Source: Euclidia mi | Lineage: Eukaryota; Arthropoda; Insecta; Lepidoptera; Erebidae | Assembly (NCBI GenBank): GCA_944739405.2 | Contig: OX123197.2 | Span: 57,698,047-57,762,046, forward strand | Length of the DNA stretch: 64,000 nucleotides | Direction of reading: 5' to 3' | Part shown: piece by piece, positions 30,945 to 42,739 of the stretch | How the letters are laid out: each line of letters opens with the position of its first letter | How positions within the stretch are numbered: position 1 is the first letter of the stretch | The notes under the pieces: model-generated | Told to the model about the DNA's origin: nothing | The model's input: the letters and a program-made list of their open reading frames with translations, nothing else | Databases searched by the model: none | Position numbers and translations under genes: made by a program

Positions 30945-31206
30945 TATTCTACCACATTCACACAACACCATCTAGTCCCAAACTAAGCAGAGCTTGTACT
31001 ATGGGTACTAGATACTGGATGGAAATACATACATACTTTTTTTTGTAAATACATACATATTATACTTGCATGAACATGAATTTTTGTCTTGGTCTGGGAA
31101 CAAGACAAAAATCCATGTTCAAGCACACAAATGTTTGACTTGAGTGGGAATCGAACCCGCGACCTTCGGCGTAGTAGTCGCGTACACTCCCGCTACACCA
31201 ACTGGT
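30945..31206 (-). repeat. tRNA-derived SINE, family C, minus strand
   Basis: On the minus strand, from 31206: ACCAGTTGGTGTAGCGGGAG (A box region) and GGTCGCGGGTTCGATTCCCA (B box), then a body with TATGTATGTATTT repeats. A tRNA-like head joined to an unrelated tail marks a SINE, not a tRNA gene. Confidence 0.75.
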
Positions 31207-32140
31207 TTGAAAAATATTAAAAGTATGAATTTCAAACAGTAAAAAACCACTGTTATCAGTTATTATATTTCTAATTTGTTTATTTAATTTCGTTTTCAAC
31301 CAGACTTTGAGATTTAAAAGTAAAAAATATAAACCTAATTAATAAACAAATAAAACGTTTAGTTACAATTCGTATCTACAGATTTTTTATCATGATAAAT
31401 GTTATTAAGTTTGATAAAACACGTCCGTAAACGTACGTTGAGGTCTCACAGACCACCCGCGACTACTTAAGTGCGGCGGAAGGTTACGACTGTTAAACGG
31501 ATAAGCACCACCTCCAAATAAAAGTTAAAACAAATATTTAACAACAGTATTAAAGATCTATTAAAAGGCTTTTAATAAAGGAACGATTCACTATACGGTA
31601 ATGTTTGAACAGATTTTGTTTCGCTTTGTCAAGTATTTGGTCTAAATTTAATTTTATCCAAGTCATTCTAACTACGATCGTCTTTAAGAAAGATTTCGTC
31701 AGCTGTTTCTTTGTTTCTTTGTTAATAAAAGCTTTTTTCTGAACAGATAAAAATATTTGATTTTTTTTTGTTAATGCTAGCAAATCTGAGCGTTTTAGTT
31801 GAAGGCAATTTCGACTATAGTTTTTGGTGATAGTTTTGGGGTACTTAAAAGCTTAATTCTTTTAGATTGTAGATTTGAATCGTAGATGCTCAAATTTACG
31901 AACTAATGTTTTGTGTTTTTTCTTACTTTGTACTTGATGAGCAATCGTTATGCTGTTATAATCGATAAAGAACACGAAAAAAAGAATTTATTAAAATATT
32001 TGAATTATTTTAGACAACTTATCATACCGATGGCGTAGTAGGGGGTTGCCTAGATTATAAAAATAATTCAAATATGAGGCGAGGATTTAAAAGCAAAGCT
32101 AGGAAACTATGTGATTGTTTCCACTTTACAGGTGTACACC
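31207..32140. other. Unassigned AT-rich DNA
   Basis: About 930 bp. Short frames at 31060-31299 and 31550-31783 are AT-driven or lie over the SINE. Confidence 0.3.
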
Positions 32141-32144
32141 GCAC

Positions 32145-32535
32145 CGCCACAGTCATCATCTTAGCCCTAGCGTTATCCCAGTTGCATCCAAGATTTACAT
32201 GCCTTGAAACCCGAGGTCCGCTCACTGGTCTAACCAGATATGACAGAATATCAACTTTTCTACAGAACGATTGCCGTCTGCACTCCGCAACCCGAAGGGA
32301 TAGCGATATTTCATGGTTTAGACCAGTATCAGTTTATTTGAGGGTACTGTCTCCCCGTAACGACTGTCAAAGATCTTCATGACAGCCGGGAACGATGGTT
32401 TAACGTGCTCTCCGAGGCACGGGCAAGCGATAGTTAAAAATTTAATACGCACTTAACGTCGAAAAATAATTGTTACGAACCAATTATTTTTACCATGGAT
32501 TTGAACCAGAGACACTAAGCTATCGCTGCTTCAAC
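32145..32535 (-). repeat. SINE family B, minus strand
   Basis: Near full length on the minus strand: head with GCAGCGATAGCTTAGTG..., then GCTCTCCGAGGCACG (as complement), AGATCTTTGACAGTCG, TCCCTTCGGGTTGCGGAG and a 3' end AACGCTAGGGCTAAGATGAT with a GAT-rich tail. The head is diverged. Confidence 0.75.
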
Positions 32536-32647
32536 ATGACGTACTGAGCTCGATTAAAACTATATTGAATGTTCTTCTTACAACCTTGTTGATGTCTGTC
32601 ACTCAATAAACTATGTTATAGATTATAGTGATTATAGTGATAAGTAC

Positions 32648-32884
32648 TTGAATCCTCGTGAAATTAGGAAGCGAATAGCGAGTAGCAGGCCGATTTTAAA
32701 TTTGTATGTTAATAAGATAACAGAACCGAGGAAAGTCACTATTCCTTACTATTTTCAACGTATTAATACAAGTACCTCCTTACAAACTGTCAGCTCAAAA
32801 GTTCACGTAGAAAATAAACACCCGGGAACAATCCCATATTATTTTCCTGTAATAAACAGAAATAGTACGTTTTTTCGAATCTAG
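32648..32884 (+). pseudogene. Short frame upstream of LINE ORF2, possible ORF1 end
   Basis: 78 codons (MNPREIRKRIASSRPILNLY...), with a repeated IPYYF motif (residues about 32 and 62). It ends 34 nt before the ORF2 ATG. Its position is that of an ORF1 C-terminus, but no zinc knuckle or coiled coil is present and I do not recognise the sequence. Confidence 0.4.
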
Positions 32885-32918
32885 TCCGCAAACAGTTACA
32901 ATAAATACATTTAAAATT

Positions 32919-35663
32919 ATGCATCAAAACATTGCAAGCCTACTATCTAAGCGCGAATTACTAGAAATAACCTTACAGGAGTTACGATTAAAAAACGAAG
33001 AGCCAAATGTTTTATGTTTTTCCGAAACATTCATAAAAAGGGGATATGAAAATTATATAAAAATTTATAATTACGACATGGCGGTTAACTTTTGTAGGGA
33101 TAAGCAAAGAGGTGGCACCTGCATTTTAATCAAAAGGGGTATTACGTTTAAGGAATTGTTATTTATAAAAAAATACGCCGTGCAGAATACTTTCGAAGCA
33201 TGTGGCATAGAAATTATGTTTAATAAATTAATAATAATTTGTCTTTACAGAACTCCCCAGTCAGACCCGAAACAGTTTTTATCTAAACTTAATAATCTTT
33301 TGTACGTTGTAAGTCTACGATATAAATCTAGAATGCATATAGTTATAGCGGGAGATTTTAACATAAATACCCTAAAAAAGGGTAGTATTACGAACGATTT
33401 ACAAGATATATGTTATAACTATAATTTGAAAATTCACATTAATGAGCCTACACGGAAATCGTCATGTATAGATCATATCTTAAGCAATATACCAAATGCC
33501 ATTGCCTCAGTTCTGCCGCTCCATCTGTCTGATCACGAAACAGCTCAATTGATAAGCATTCCGACTAAGAAAAGAATTCCGAATATAGCTATTTATTATA
33601 CTTATAAAAGAGATTATAACTTGGATAATATTCGGAAATTTAGGCAATGCTTACAAAACTTATATTGGTCCGATATATACACAGAGGAGGATACAAATGT
33701 AGCGTTTAGTAAGTTTCATGAGTTGTTTTGCTTATTTTATAATCTTTGCTTCCCTAAAGTTCGAGTAAAGGTTAATCGAAATAAGAAGGATAGACAAAAT
33801 TGGATAAGCAGGGGCCTGAGACAAAGTTGTAAAACTAAACGAATACTAAGGTACAAGTATTATAAAGAGAAAACTATACATAATAAAATTCAATATATAA
33901 AGTATTCTAAACTATTAAAAAGATGTATTTATAATTCAAAAAAGTATTCAAATATTAAATTTATACAAAATAATGACAACAAATGTAAGGCGACATGGAC
34001 AGTAATAAAAAATGAAGTAAACGATATCAAGGATCAGCAAAACATAGAAAGTATTAAAATCAACAATGTAATGCTTGAAAATCCAATTGAAATCGCATCC
34101 GCCTTTAATGCTCATTTTATTAATGATGGTTTTAATCAGAAAAATGCAACTTATAGTTTTAGTAGTAAAGTAATTTTGAGTTCAATGTTCCTGAAACCTA
34201 TGTTAGAATCTGAAGTTAGACGAGAAATTATGTCACTAAACAATACAAATACTATGGGTTATGATGAGATTACAACCAAAGTTCTAAAAGCTTGTGTAGA
34301 AGAAATCACAGGCATTCTAACACATCTAATAAATTCATCATTTTCAAGCGGTGTTTTTCCGGAGGCACTCAAACTGTCCATTATAAAGCCACTGTTTAAA
34401 AAGGGTGACAAATATGATATCAGTAACTATCGCCCGATTACCCTGATTCCTATAATATCCAAAGTATTTGAAAAGTGTATGTATAAAAGATTAATAAGCT
34501 TTTGTAACACATTTAATATTATTAGAGATGAACAGCATGGCTTTCAGAAAAATAAATCTACGAACTTAGCTATCTTCTCCTCGATAAAAGAGATAGTGGC
34601 AAACTTAAATAATAATAACTTGACTACTGGTTTGTTTTTCGATTTGTCAAAAGCTTTTGACTTGGTGTCACATCACATACTAATAGAAAAACTTCAGAAT
34701 CTTGGCATCAGGGGACATCCATTACAGTGGTTTTCGTCCTATTTAAGTAATAGACAACAATGCGTTGTCGTTACAAAAATAAATCATAATAGAGATATGG
34801 TACCGTACTATTCTCAATACAATTATAATAGGTGTGGCGTTCCCCAGGGAAGCGTGCTGGGCCCTGTAGTATTCTTGCTTTATATTAATGATATAATCAA
34901 TATAACAAACCACAAAACCATATTATACGCTGATGACATTTCTATCATTGTGACATCTAATAAAAAATATAATACTGTTAATGACCACGAAAATGAAATT
35001 AATAATACAATTGATAAATTAATTAATTGGCTTGACATAAATAGTTTAAAAATTAATCTAAATAAATCCGTATTTATACAATTTAATAAATCTTATAATA
35101 GTAATTTCAATATTAAGCTAAGAATACCAAAACTCAAAGAAGTTACGCATACCAAATTCCTGGGCATAACACTGGATGAAAACTTAAATTGGAAGACACA
35201 CGTGGAAAATGTGTCGAACAGAGTAAATAGATTTGTTTACGCGCTTAAACAAATAAAACACGTAACAAATTTAAAAACGGCCACTACTTGTTACCATGCG
35301 TATGTGGAATCACTGTTACGCTACGGACTTATTATGTGGGGTAACAGTACTGATATAAACAGAGCATTTGTCGCACAAAAGAAATGTATCAGAGCTATGT
35401 GTGGAAAACAACCTGATGAATCGTGTCGACCGATATTTCAAGATCTTGGTTTGCTGCCGCTACCGTCTCTCTATATTTATGAAATTTGTACGTTTGTAAA
35501 GAAATATAAAGAATTGTTCAAGACAGCAAACAGTGTTAATCCAAGGAGTAGACGAGACCCCCACAGACTTGTGCTTGATGATGTTGCAAGGTTAACTAAA
35601 TATAATAAAAGCTGCCTAGTTATGTGTATACGTATATTTAATAAGATACCTGATAAGTGTTAA
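32919..35663 (+). CDS. LINE ORF2: endonuclease and reverse transcriptase
   Basis: 914 codons from ATG 32919 (MHQNIASLLSKRELLE). The N-terminal endonuclease nicks target DNA and shows GDFNIN (about 145-150) and SDH (about 202-204) active-site motifs. The RT has FKKGDKYDISNYRPI, FFDLSKAFDLVSHHIL, GVPQGSVLGPVVFLLYIND and catalytic YADD (670-673). The C-terminal domain includes LRYGLIMWGNSTDIN and VAQKKCIRAMCGKQ. The stop at 35661-35663 is premature: the following frame continues NRLFQIQLHKWLNENNFYSI and ends at 35751, so one frameshift removes about 30 residues. All catalytic residues listed are present. Confidence 0.92.
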   Translation: MHQNIASLLSKRELLEITLQELRLKNEEPNVLCFSETFIKRGYENYIKIYNYDMAVNFCRDKQRGGTCILIKRGITFKELLFIKKYAVQNTFEACGIEIMFNKLIIICLYRTPQSDPKQFLSKLNNLLYVVSLRYKSRMHIVIAGDFNINTLKKGSITNDLQDICYNYNLKIHINEPTRKSSCIDHILSNIPNAIASVLPLHLSDHETAQLISIPTKKRIPNIAIYYTYKRDYNLDNIRKFRQCLQNLYWSDIYTEEDTNVAFSKFHELFCLFYNLCFPKVRVKVNRNKKDRQNWISRGLRQSCKTKRILRYKYYKEKTIHNKIQYIKYSKLLKRCIYNSKKYSNIKFIQNNDNKCKATWTVIKNEVNDIKDQQNIESIKINNVMLENPIEIASAFNAHFINDGFNQKNATYSFSSKVILSSMFLKPMLESEVRREIMSLNNTNTMGYDEITTKVLKACVEEITGILTHLINSSFSSGVFPEALKLSIIKPLFKKGDKYDISNYRPITLIPIISKVFEKCMYKRLISFCNTFNIIRDEQHGFQKNKSTNLAIFSSIKEIVANLNNNNLTTGLFFDLSKAFDLVSHHILIEKLQNLGIRGHPLQWFSSYLSNRQQCVVVTKINHNRDMVPYYSQYNYNRCGVPQGSVLGPVVFLLYINDIINITNHKTILYADDISIIVTSNKKYNTVNDHENEINNTIDKLINWLDINSLKINLNKSVFIQFNKSYNSNFNIKLRIPKLKEVTHTKFLGITLDENLNWKTHVENVSNRVNRFVYALKQIKHVTNLKTATTCYHAYVESLLRYGLIMWGNSTDINRAFVAQKKCIRAMCGKQPDESCRPIFQDLGLLPLPSLYIYEICTFVKKYKELFKTANSVNPRSRRDPHRLVLDDVARLTKYNKSCLVMCIRIFNKIPDKC

Positions 35664-35880
35664 ATAATCGACTATTTCAAATACAATTACATAAATGGCT
35701 TAATGAAAATAATTTTTATAGTATTAAAAAATTCGTTGATAAAAAATTGTAACTATTAGACTGCTTTAAATGTATTGCATGCTATGTTAAGCAAAACATG
35801 TGTAACATTCTTTCACAATTGTAACATCTTTTTATACCATGTTTGATGCAAATAAATATATTATTATATATTATTATTAT

Positions 35881-36946
35881 GAGGTTACGGTGTGTCCTAA
35901 ATCTACTTCTAGAAGATATAGTGTTTCTTTGACCAAGACAAGATATTTCGACGTCGCTTAGTGTTCGTCTCTTGCAGCAGATTACAGTTAGGAATTTGTA
36001 TTTAAGCTAACTTGTTGCATCAATTATATTTTTTTTAGGTTTTACAATTATACTGGACATCAGAAAAATCTAAACCTTCAAAAGAATGCATGAAGATCCG
36101 TCTCAGATTTGTAAAATCGTAATAATTTTCAAGTCTAGACAATTATTCGAAATATAGGTATATTTCGAATATCACTGTTTGACATATTTTAAAACATTTC
36201 GCTAGGTTTCCGCCGTAAAACATTTGTTTAATTCTCTTTTTAAATTATTCGTCATCATCATCCTACTTCAGAATATTATAAATCCTTTAAATTAACGAAC
36301 AATATCAGATATTAGGCACCGCTTAATAAAATTATTAATCAGTCAAGCGGTGACTATAACAATTCTCTCAATGTAATTATTCATGAAATCCAGTCATTGT
36401 CTTAAACCATCCAAAGTAGAAAATGTTGATAAGCCCTGCCTTCCTTAGGTTGGTTTCACACCGAGTAAATTTGGATCAAATTTACACGTGCCTCTTACGT
36501 TTTAAGCTGTGATTTGGTAATTGCATATTTCGGTATTATCTGTGATATTTTTTAATCTTTAGCTTGTCTGGTTGACTAATCAGTACTATCAACTCAAGAC
36601 AAATACAAGGACAGACAGATAGAAGGACAGATAAACAGACAAAAATTTAATAATAGTTTTTTTATAGATCGCTATCACGTAAATAACGCTAAGGACCAGG
36701 GAAAATAAATTAATGTGAAAATAAATGTAAAAGGCAGCTGATACTACAACTCTACCTCTTTATTAATGTGCATAGATGTATTCTTCATATATTGCAGTCC
36801 AAATAAGAACTGAACTGAAGTATGGCCAAAATATACACTGTTGGGATGTGTACCTACTACATACTCTTGTTTCGAGTACCCGGTATTTCGTCAATGATAC
36901 AATTTGAAAGTATGATCCTGACGTGACGTTACTACAAAAAGAAATT
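35881..36946. other. Unassigned AT-rich DNA
   Basis: About 1.1 kb, no supported frame. Confidence 0.35.
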
Positions 36947-37167
36947 GACTGCACGGTTGGCGTATTGGTTTAAGCGGCCGCCTCACCGCTTGACACTGCG
37001 CCAAGTGTTGTGGGATCGATTCCCACACGAGACAACACTTTGTGTGATCCATAAATTGTTGTTTCGAGTCTGGGTGTTCATTGTGCCCGTTGGTTGTATG
37101 TTTGTAAAGTGCCCCGTGCCACAGGATTTATTCCTAATGCAGGAGTTGTCTTTATAAAAGAAAAAGA
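36947..37167 (+). repeat. tRNA-derived SINE, family A, copy 2
   Basis: GACTGCACGGTTGGCGTATT, GGTTTAAGCGGCCGCCTCAC and GGGATCGATTCCCACACGAG give the tRNA-like A and B boxes. The body is as at 8929-9145, ending TCTTTATAAAAGAAAAAG. Similar AAAAAGAA(A)TTG strings at both edges suggest a target duplication. Confidence 0.85.
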
Positions 37168-38134
37168 ATTGCAATCTAAATCTTTTTTGTACCTACTATA
37201 ACATAGCCTAACAAATATTTGCGCATGTGAAGCTACTAAATACCCACAAACAATTAAAAGAACAAAATGAGAATGAAGCAATATTTCTAAACATCACAAT
37301 AACAACGCATACTTTGCCTTACATACCTTACACCAAACTAAACAAGTAATTTAAATATTACAAAACGTTACTAATACCCTAACATTCACATATCTCGACA
37401 TTGCCCTTTACCCTTTATCCCTCTAAAATTCAACCGAAAATTTAAACAGAATATTCCTTTTGAGACCGTTAAGTTTAACTTAACAATCTTTGAAGTAATT
37501 TGGATCAGATACAGAATAGCCTCAGAAATCAGCGCTTTGAAATTACCTTACTCTTAAATCGGTTATAGGAAATCGATATAATATTGCCTTAATACTGTCA
37601 GTCGCATTTTTGCCAAGCGATTTCGTTAAAGTAGCTTTTGGCTTTTTAGTCCATGTATGAGTTGGATAATGGTTCCTTGCATTTAGTGGTTTCGTATTGT
37701 AATGTTCTATTTAAAACGACTCTTCCTTGAAAGAATCACATTACAGACGTTCAATCAACAAATGCAAGTTTCGAATCATCAATTTGAGGATCAATCAAAG
37801 TATTCTCTAACACCGCGGACAGTGTTAATCGTCATCCGTGCAATAATAAGTCATTAAGAAATTACTTCAATCTACAAAAAATATAATACAGTATGTAACC
37901 TAAACCACCAGTCATATTTCGAATTGTGTTATGTATAAGATAAATGTTTCCATGCAGAAAAACATTTTCACAGCACGTTTAATGGCTTATCAAATGAAGA
38001 GAAGTAACTTTGGCTTGAAAGACAAGTATCCTGACACTCTAAAGCAAAATCAACGAACACATCAAATCCATAATTTGTCAGAAAATGGCTCTCTCTTCAA
38101 AAATTAATACCAAATAAAGAACTGCTTACTCCTT
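37168..38134. other. Unassigned AT-rich DNA
   Basis: Nearly 1 kb with no supported feature. Confidence 0.35.
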
Positions 38135-39747
38135 AAATAAAAAAAAAATAACAAAAAATACCGCATCCAAAAATCTGGAAGATGTGTGAAAATAGCACTA
38201 AAAAGTAAAAAATAAATTCCGTTATTTTAACTTCAATTTACTTATAAAACATCCCCTATTCAACTGAATATTATATACTTATACGAGTTATACGTATCTA
38301 CTACTTAATTCATATACTTGACACAATACATATTTTTATATGACTAACAAACTAAATTAAATACCTATCAGCAGAAACCAGATAAGTATATTATATTTTT
38401 GGACTAAGTACATAGAAAAAAATATTTTATTAGGACTATAATATACAATTATACTTTTTTTGGAGTCGGTGCCAGCTGTGATTAAGAATTAAATAAACAA
38501 TTATTTCAAAATTAATAAAACCCCACTGCCATCAATTAAGAACTATGAAGTAAAAAAAATATTATAGCCTATATCACTCGGGGTAATATAAGGATTCCAA
38601 CGATATGCCGCACATCCGAATCGGTTTAAGTATACAGAAGTTATGGCGGAATAAAGAAACTCACAAACTTACATATTTACATACATACATGAACGCTAAT
38701 AAAACATTACGCTCTTTTTTGGCAGTTGTGTAATTATGAAGTTGCGAAGTACGAGTATATTATTATTATCTTCAACAGCAAGGCTCGCAGCGGTGGGCAT
38801 ATACCGTGGCGGCAGGGGGGAACATGATTAAGTGACCGACCCGAACGCGGGCAGACGCGTGAGGGCAAACGTCGTTGACGGTTGTCTCCGATATCCATTT
38901 TTTCTATGCGCTTGTATGTAGGTAATTATTATATTGTAGTGGATTGTGGTTCCTTAGAGTTATTTTACACGAAATCTGTGTTCATTAAAATGGGTTTGCA
39001 TCTTTACATAATTCTATTTTTCTTTTTTTTCAAATTTTTAGATCTTTTTGTAAAAACTTCTCAGAATTTGATTTGTTCCAAGTATCGCTTTAAGTTCTTG
39101 TTTTGGTTAGATAGGTAATTGTAAATAGGTATTTAGTTTAATTTGTAACTGAGCTGTCGCGCCTGTTGCCAGGTTGCGTTGTTTTCTTTTAACTTAGGTT
39201 TGGTTCGACCCTACATTGTAGTATTAATGTAACTTTACATATATTTTGTGTTATAGAAAACTTCCTAAAATTTGATTTATATATGTTGATTTGATTTCTC
39301 ATCATTTGTAAATTACTTACAAGTTTGATGAGGTTTTGCTAAATTATCGTATCAATACAGCTTTTTATATATTTTGTAGATTATCAAGAAATTATTTACT
39401 AAAACGCTTGGCTGGCATCGACTCGAAAAAAAGTATAATTGTTTATTATAGTCCTAATAAAATATTTTTTTCTAAGTACTTAGTCCAAAAATATAATATA
39501 CTTATCTGATTTCTGGTGAAAGGTATTTAATTTAGTTTGTTAGTCATATAAAAATATGTATTGTGTCAGGTATGTGAATTAAGTGGTAGTATAACTCGTA
39601 TAAGTATATAATATTCAGTTGATTAGGTGATGTTTATAAGTAAATTAAAGTTAAAATAACGGAATTTATTTTTTACTTTTTAGTGCTATTTTAACACATT
39701 TTCCTGATTTTTGGAGGCGGTTTTTTTTGTTATTTTTTTTTTATTTC
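38135..39747. repeat. Inverted-repeat pair (340-bp arms) around 0.93 kb
   Basis: Arm 38135-38476 and arm 39411-39747 are reverse complements over about 340 bp with scattered mismatches (about 10%). The outer ends are AAATAAAAAAAAAATAACAA and CCGC.TCCAAAAATC; the inner ends are TTTTTTTGGAGTCGGTGCCAGC. Either this is one foldback-type transposon or two old repeat copies in opposite orientation. The spacer has no convincing frame, but holds a GC-rich patch (38775-38885). Confidence 0.75.
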
Positions 39748-39859
39748 CTGTTTTTTTTGTGAATTTTCCTTTTTGCACTTATCGGATTTGCCGAAATTAA
39801 AGAAGGGTAGACCTACTAAACGCGCTGTCCATATGAGACAGCTCCGTTTAAATGAAACT

Positions 39860-40400
39860 ATTTTTTTTTATTGCTGCTAGTGGCAGACGAGCGAACGGGC
39901 CATCTGATGATAAACGGTAACCACTGCTCATAGACTTCGCTAATGTCAGGGTATACACAGCAAAGCCGCTGCCTACCGTGAAAGTAATGCTCTCTTTAAA
40001 CCTCGTTTGAAGAAGTGCAAGTCACAGCGGTCGGGAAACACCGCAGCAGGTAGTTCATTCCAGAGCTTACACGTACGTGGTAGAAAAGATCGCTGGAAGC
40101 GCACCGTACTAGATGAGAACGCTTCCAGGTAGTACGGGTGAACTCTACTGCGTCGGCGAGTGGTACGTTGGTAGAAGGATGACCCTGGTACCAAATTAAA
40201 CAATTCGTCGGAGCACTCCCCGTGAAAGAGTCGGTAAAATACGCAGAGAGAACCAAAGTCTCTCCGCTGCTCCAGCGACTCTAGTCTAGCCGTGAGATCG
40301 GGATCATCGACGATTCGAGCAGCTCGTCTCTGTAGGGAGTTAAGTGGATCAAGATGATATTTTGACGCTCCGGCCCAGAGATGTGAGCAGTACTCCACAA
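39860..40400 (-). pseudogene. LINE 3' end with RT C-terminal domain (family C, copy 1)
   Basis: Minus strand. The frame from 40398 to 39973 (141 codons) reads MEYCSHLWAGASKYHLDPLN, LQRRAARIVDDPDLTARLES, FGSLCVFYRLFHGECSDELF, CKLWNELPAAVFPDRCDLHF and FFKRGLKRALLSR, the end of a Jockey-like ORF2. A 3' UTR follows and ends in poly(A), seen as T's at 39860-39869. It is 5'-truncated near 40400. A related copy is at 53115-53640. Confidence 0.85.
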
Positions 40401-40634
40401 CTAGCGAAGAAAGGGAGAACCGTCTATCTCAAAGTAGGGAATCTCGGTCCAAGGCCATTTCAAGAGAAAGTAGTGAGCTGCGTGAAAAGAGGTTATCACA
40501 AATTCAGGCTTACAGTGAAAAATATTTAATAGTGAAAACACTGAAGAACATACTCATCGTCTGCTCTTTGAATTAAACCGTACTACTATTAGTTATTCTG
40601 TGATTTATAATCAAAGTTATTATATGTATAAGCT
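40401..40634. other. Unassigned DNA
   Basis: Short region without a recognised feature. Confidence 0.3.
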
Positions 40635-41400
40635 AGCAGTTGGCGGTTTCGCTCGCGCGTAATGACGGACTTTCCATATTAAAATTCAACCCCTATTTCC
40701 AAAAACGCGTAAATACATGATCACTTATTTCTAATCAGAAGCTAGTATATGAAATTTCACTTCGTATAAAAACTTTTAACCCCTCTTTCACCCTTTTAAA
40801 CGGTAGATTTTAGAAATCGCTAAAACACGTATTTGTTAAATTTCTAACCAGAAGTTTGCACACAAAATTACACGCTATCTTTTTAAAAATGACGGACCTC
40901 CCATACAAACTTTCTTTCTTTTTTTAGACTCATGGGGTCCAAGCGCTCACTCTTTATTCCGAGATATATCTAAACGGTTAATCGACATCTCACGTGACCA
41001 GAGGGCTGGTTTATTCTTTGCTCAAAGAATCAGCATTGCTATCCAGCGTGGCAATGCTGCCAGCCTTCTGGGCACGTTACCCGATGATATTGATGCGGAG
41101 GCATTCTACGACACCTAAACTCACCTGTACATATTTTCACTTTTTATTTTTAGATTCATGTACCTATATATATTTATATATATGTTTAGATATTATGATT
41201 ATGTAAGATAGCAATGTATATAGTTAAAATTAATAACCTAGTATAATGTTACTGTGAAAATTATTCAAATTAAAATTTTCATCAAAACAGAAAAAAAAAA
41301 CTTTCTACCCCTTCTCTCTCTTCTCTTAGTTGTTAGATTTGAAAAAAATCTAAATTGCGTGTTTACTTTTTCTAACCAAAAATATGTATAAAAATCCTTC
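40635..41400 (+). repeat. Old composite repeat with a short coding relic (41010-41115)
   Basis: Noncoding parts (GTAATGACGGACTTTCCATA, AAAATTCAACCCCTATTTCC, TCTAACCAGAAGTTTG) look like dispersed lepidopteran repeat. Within it 41010-41115 reads GLFFAQRISIAIQRGNAASL then LGTLPDDIDAEAFYDT and a stop, which looks like the conserved C-terminus of a mobile-element protein. Its family is uncertain. Confidence 0.45.
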
Positions 41401-41424
41401 CTTAATGGGTGCTTACGTCATAAA

Positions 41425-42255
41425 ATGCATCGACTGTCAAAATTTCAAGTCTCAAGGCCTTGTGGTTTTGGCTCTGCGTTGATGAATCAGTCAGCCCAAG
41501 CAGCCTTGAACACCTTCTACACTTGGTTCACTGTAAATAGCCTTAAAGTAAATATTAGTAAAACAAATGTAATTATTTTTCGCTCGACCTCTAAAAATAC
41601 GGATACATTAGATAGTAAAATAAACGGTGAACGCACAAGTCAAACCTCAGTGGTAAAATTTCTAGGAGTTCACATCGACGACAAACTAAACTGGAAAGCA
41701 GAGTTAAAGCATCTGGAAAACTCAATTAGTTCGGCCTGCTATGTACTCAGGAGTCTTAGGAACGAAGTTAGTATTGAGCACCTAAGAATGGTATACTTTG
41801 CGTTAGTCGAGTCAAAGCTGAGATATAGCATCCTGTTTTGGGGAGGAAGCTTTGAATATAATATAAATAAGGCATTTGTTGCACAGAAAAGAGCCATTCG
41901 AACGATTGTAAGAATTCAAATACCAAATTCATGCAGACCACATTTCAAAGAACTGGGGATATTAACTGTTCCTAGTTTATATATATTAGTACTACTCTCT
42001 CACTTATCTAAACATGTTCATGAGTACGAAAATGAAGATGAGAAACAGATAAGGGAGAGCACGAGGAGAAAGGATCTACATACCCAATGTATACCACACC
42101 TAGATGTTGTAAAACAAAGTGCATTTTACAGATCCGTTAAAATATTTAATAAATTGCCTCTAGAAATTAAAGAAATATTCTGCAAAAAGGATTTTTTAAG
42201 CAAACTTAAGCGATTCCTGTTAGAAAAATGCTATTATTCAATTGATGACATGTGA
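41425..42255 (+). pseudogene. LINE ORF2 C-terminal fragment
   Basis: 276-codon open frame; homology begins near 41475. FYTWFTVNSLKVNISKTNVI, VVKFLGVHIDDKLNWKAELK, LRYSILFWGGSFEYNINKAF, VAQKRAIRTIVRIQIPNSCR and VKIFNKLPLEIKEIF match the post-catalytic and C-terminal domain of the LINE at 32919-35663. The catalytic YADD block lies upstream of the truncation and is missing. Confidence 0.85.
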
Positions 42256-42650
42256 ACCACATTGACATTTTTTTATATTCAATTTATATTTTTTTTTGGC
42301 TTGTTTAAGTTTCTTTTTTATTATTTATTAGTTAATTTATTGACATTTCACGATTTTTATTGTTTTAAATTTGCACTCGACATTTTAAGTATTTTTTTTT
42401 TTTTTGATGTTTGACATTTTATTGATTTTAATATTTTATACACATTATTAATAGAATTAATTGACTTTTTATCTCTTTTTTATGTTCTAATTGTGGTGTC
42501 ATCAATGTTTATTGTAATTGAAATTCAAATCTATTATAAGTTTATACAATTGTTCTTAGAATATAATTAGGAATTGTAATTTGTAACTGTAAAACATTCG
42601 CATACAATGTAAATTGTTTCTGAAATAAATGAAATGAAATGAAATGTAAT
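41425..42650 (+). mobile_element. 5'-truncated LINE, 3' part, with (GAAAT)n tail
   Basis: A coding remainder of RT (next entry) is followed by about 390 bp of T-rich 3' UTR and a short (GAAAT)n run at 42628-42645. The pentamer tail rather than poly(A) resembles the LINE at 54740-56620, which ends in (ATTTC)n on the + strand. Confidence 0.75.
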
Positions 42651-42739
42651 TTTATATATATACAGATTTACTCTCCAACCTTTCTTCCTTCTAGTTTCAT
42701 CAATACCTGATAATGAAGCCCGAAGTAGGCCCGTTGATT

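Larger units (their letters stand above)
32560..35880 (+). mobile_element. Jockey-superfamily LINE, near-intact ORF2
   Basis: Contains an ORF1-side remnant (32648-32884), a 914-codon endonuclease-RT frame, the true C-terminus in the next frame (to 35751), a 3' UTR and a (TTA)n-like tail (about 35855-35880). Most of ORF1 is absent, so the copy is 5'-truncated. It is the least damaged LINE in the window. Confidence 0.88.

Noticed and set aside
31130..31206. tRNA gene on the minus strand
   Set aside because: The tRNA-like head is fused to a SINE body with TATGTATG repeats; treated as SINE family C.
32074..32382. 102-codon frame
   Set aside because: Falls over the reverse strand of SINE family B and matches its structure, not a protein.
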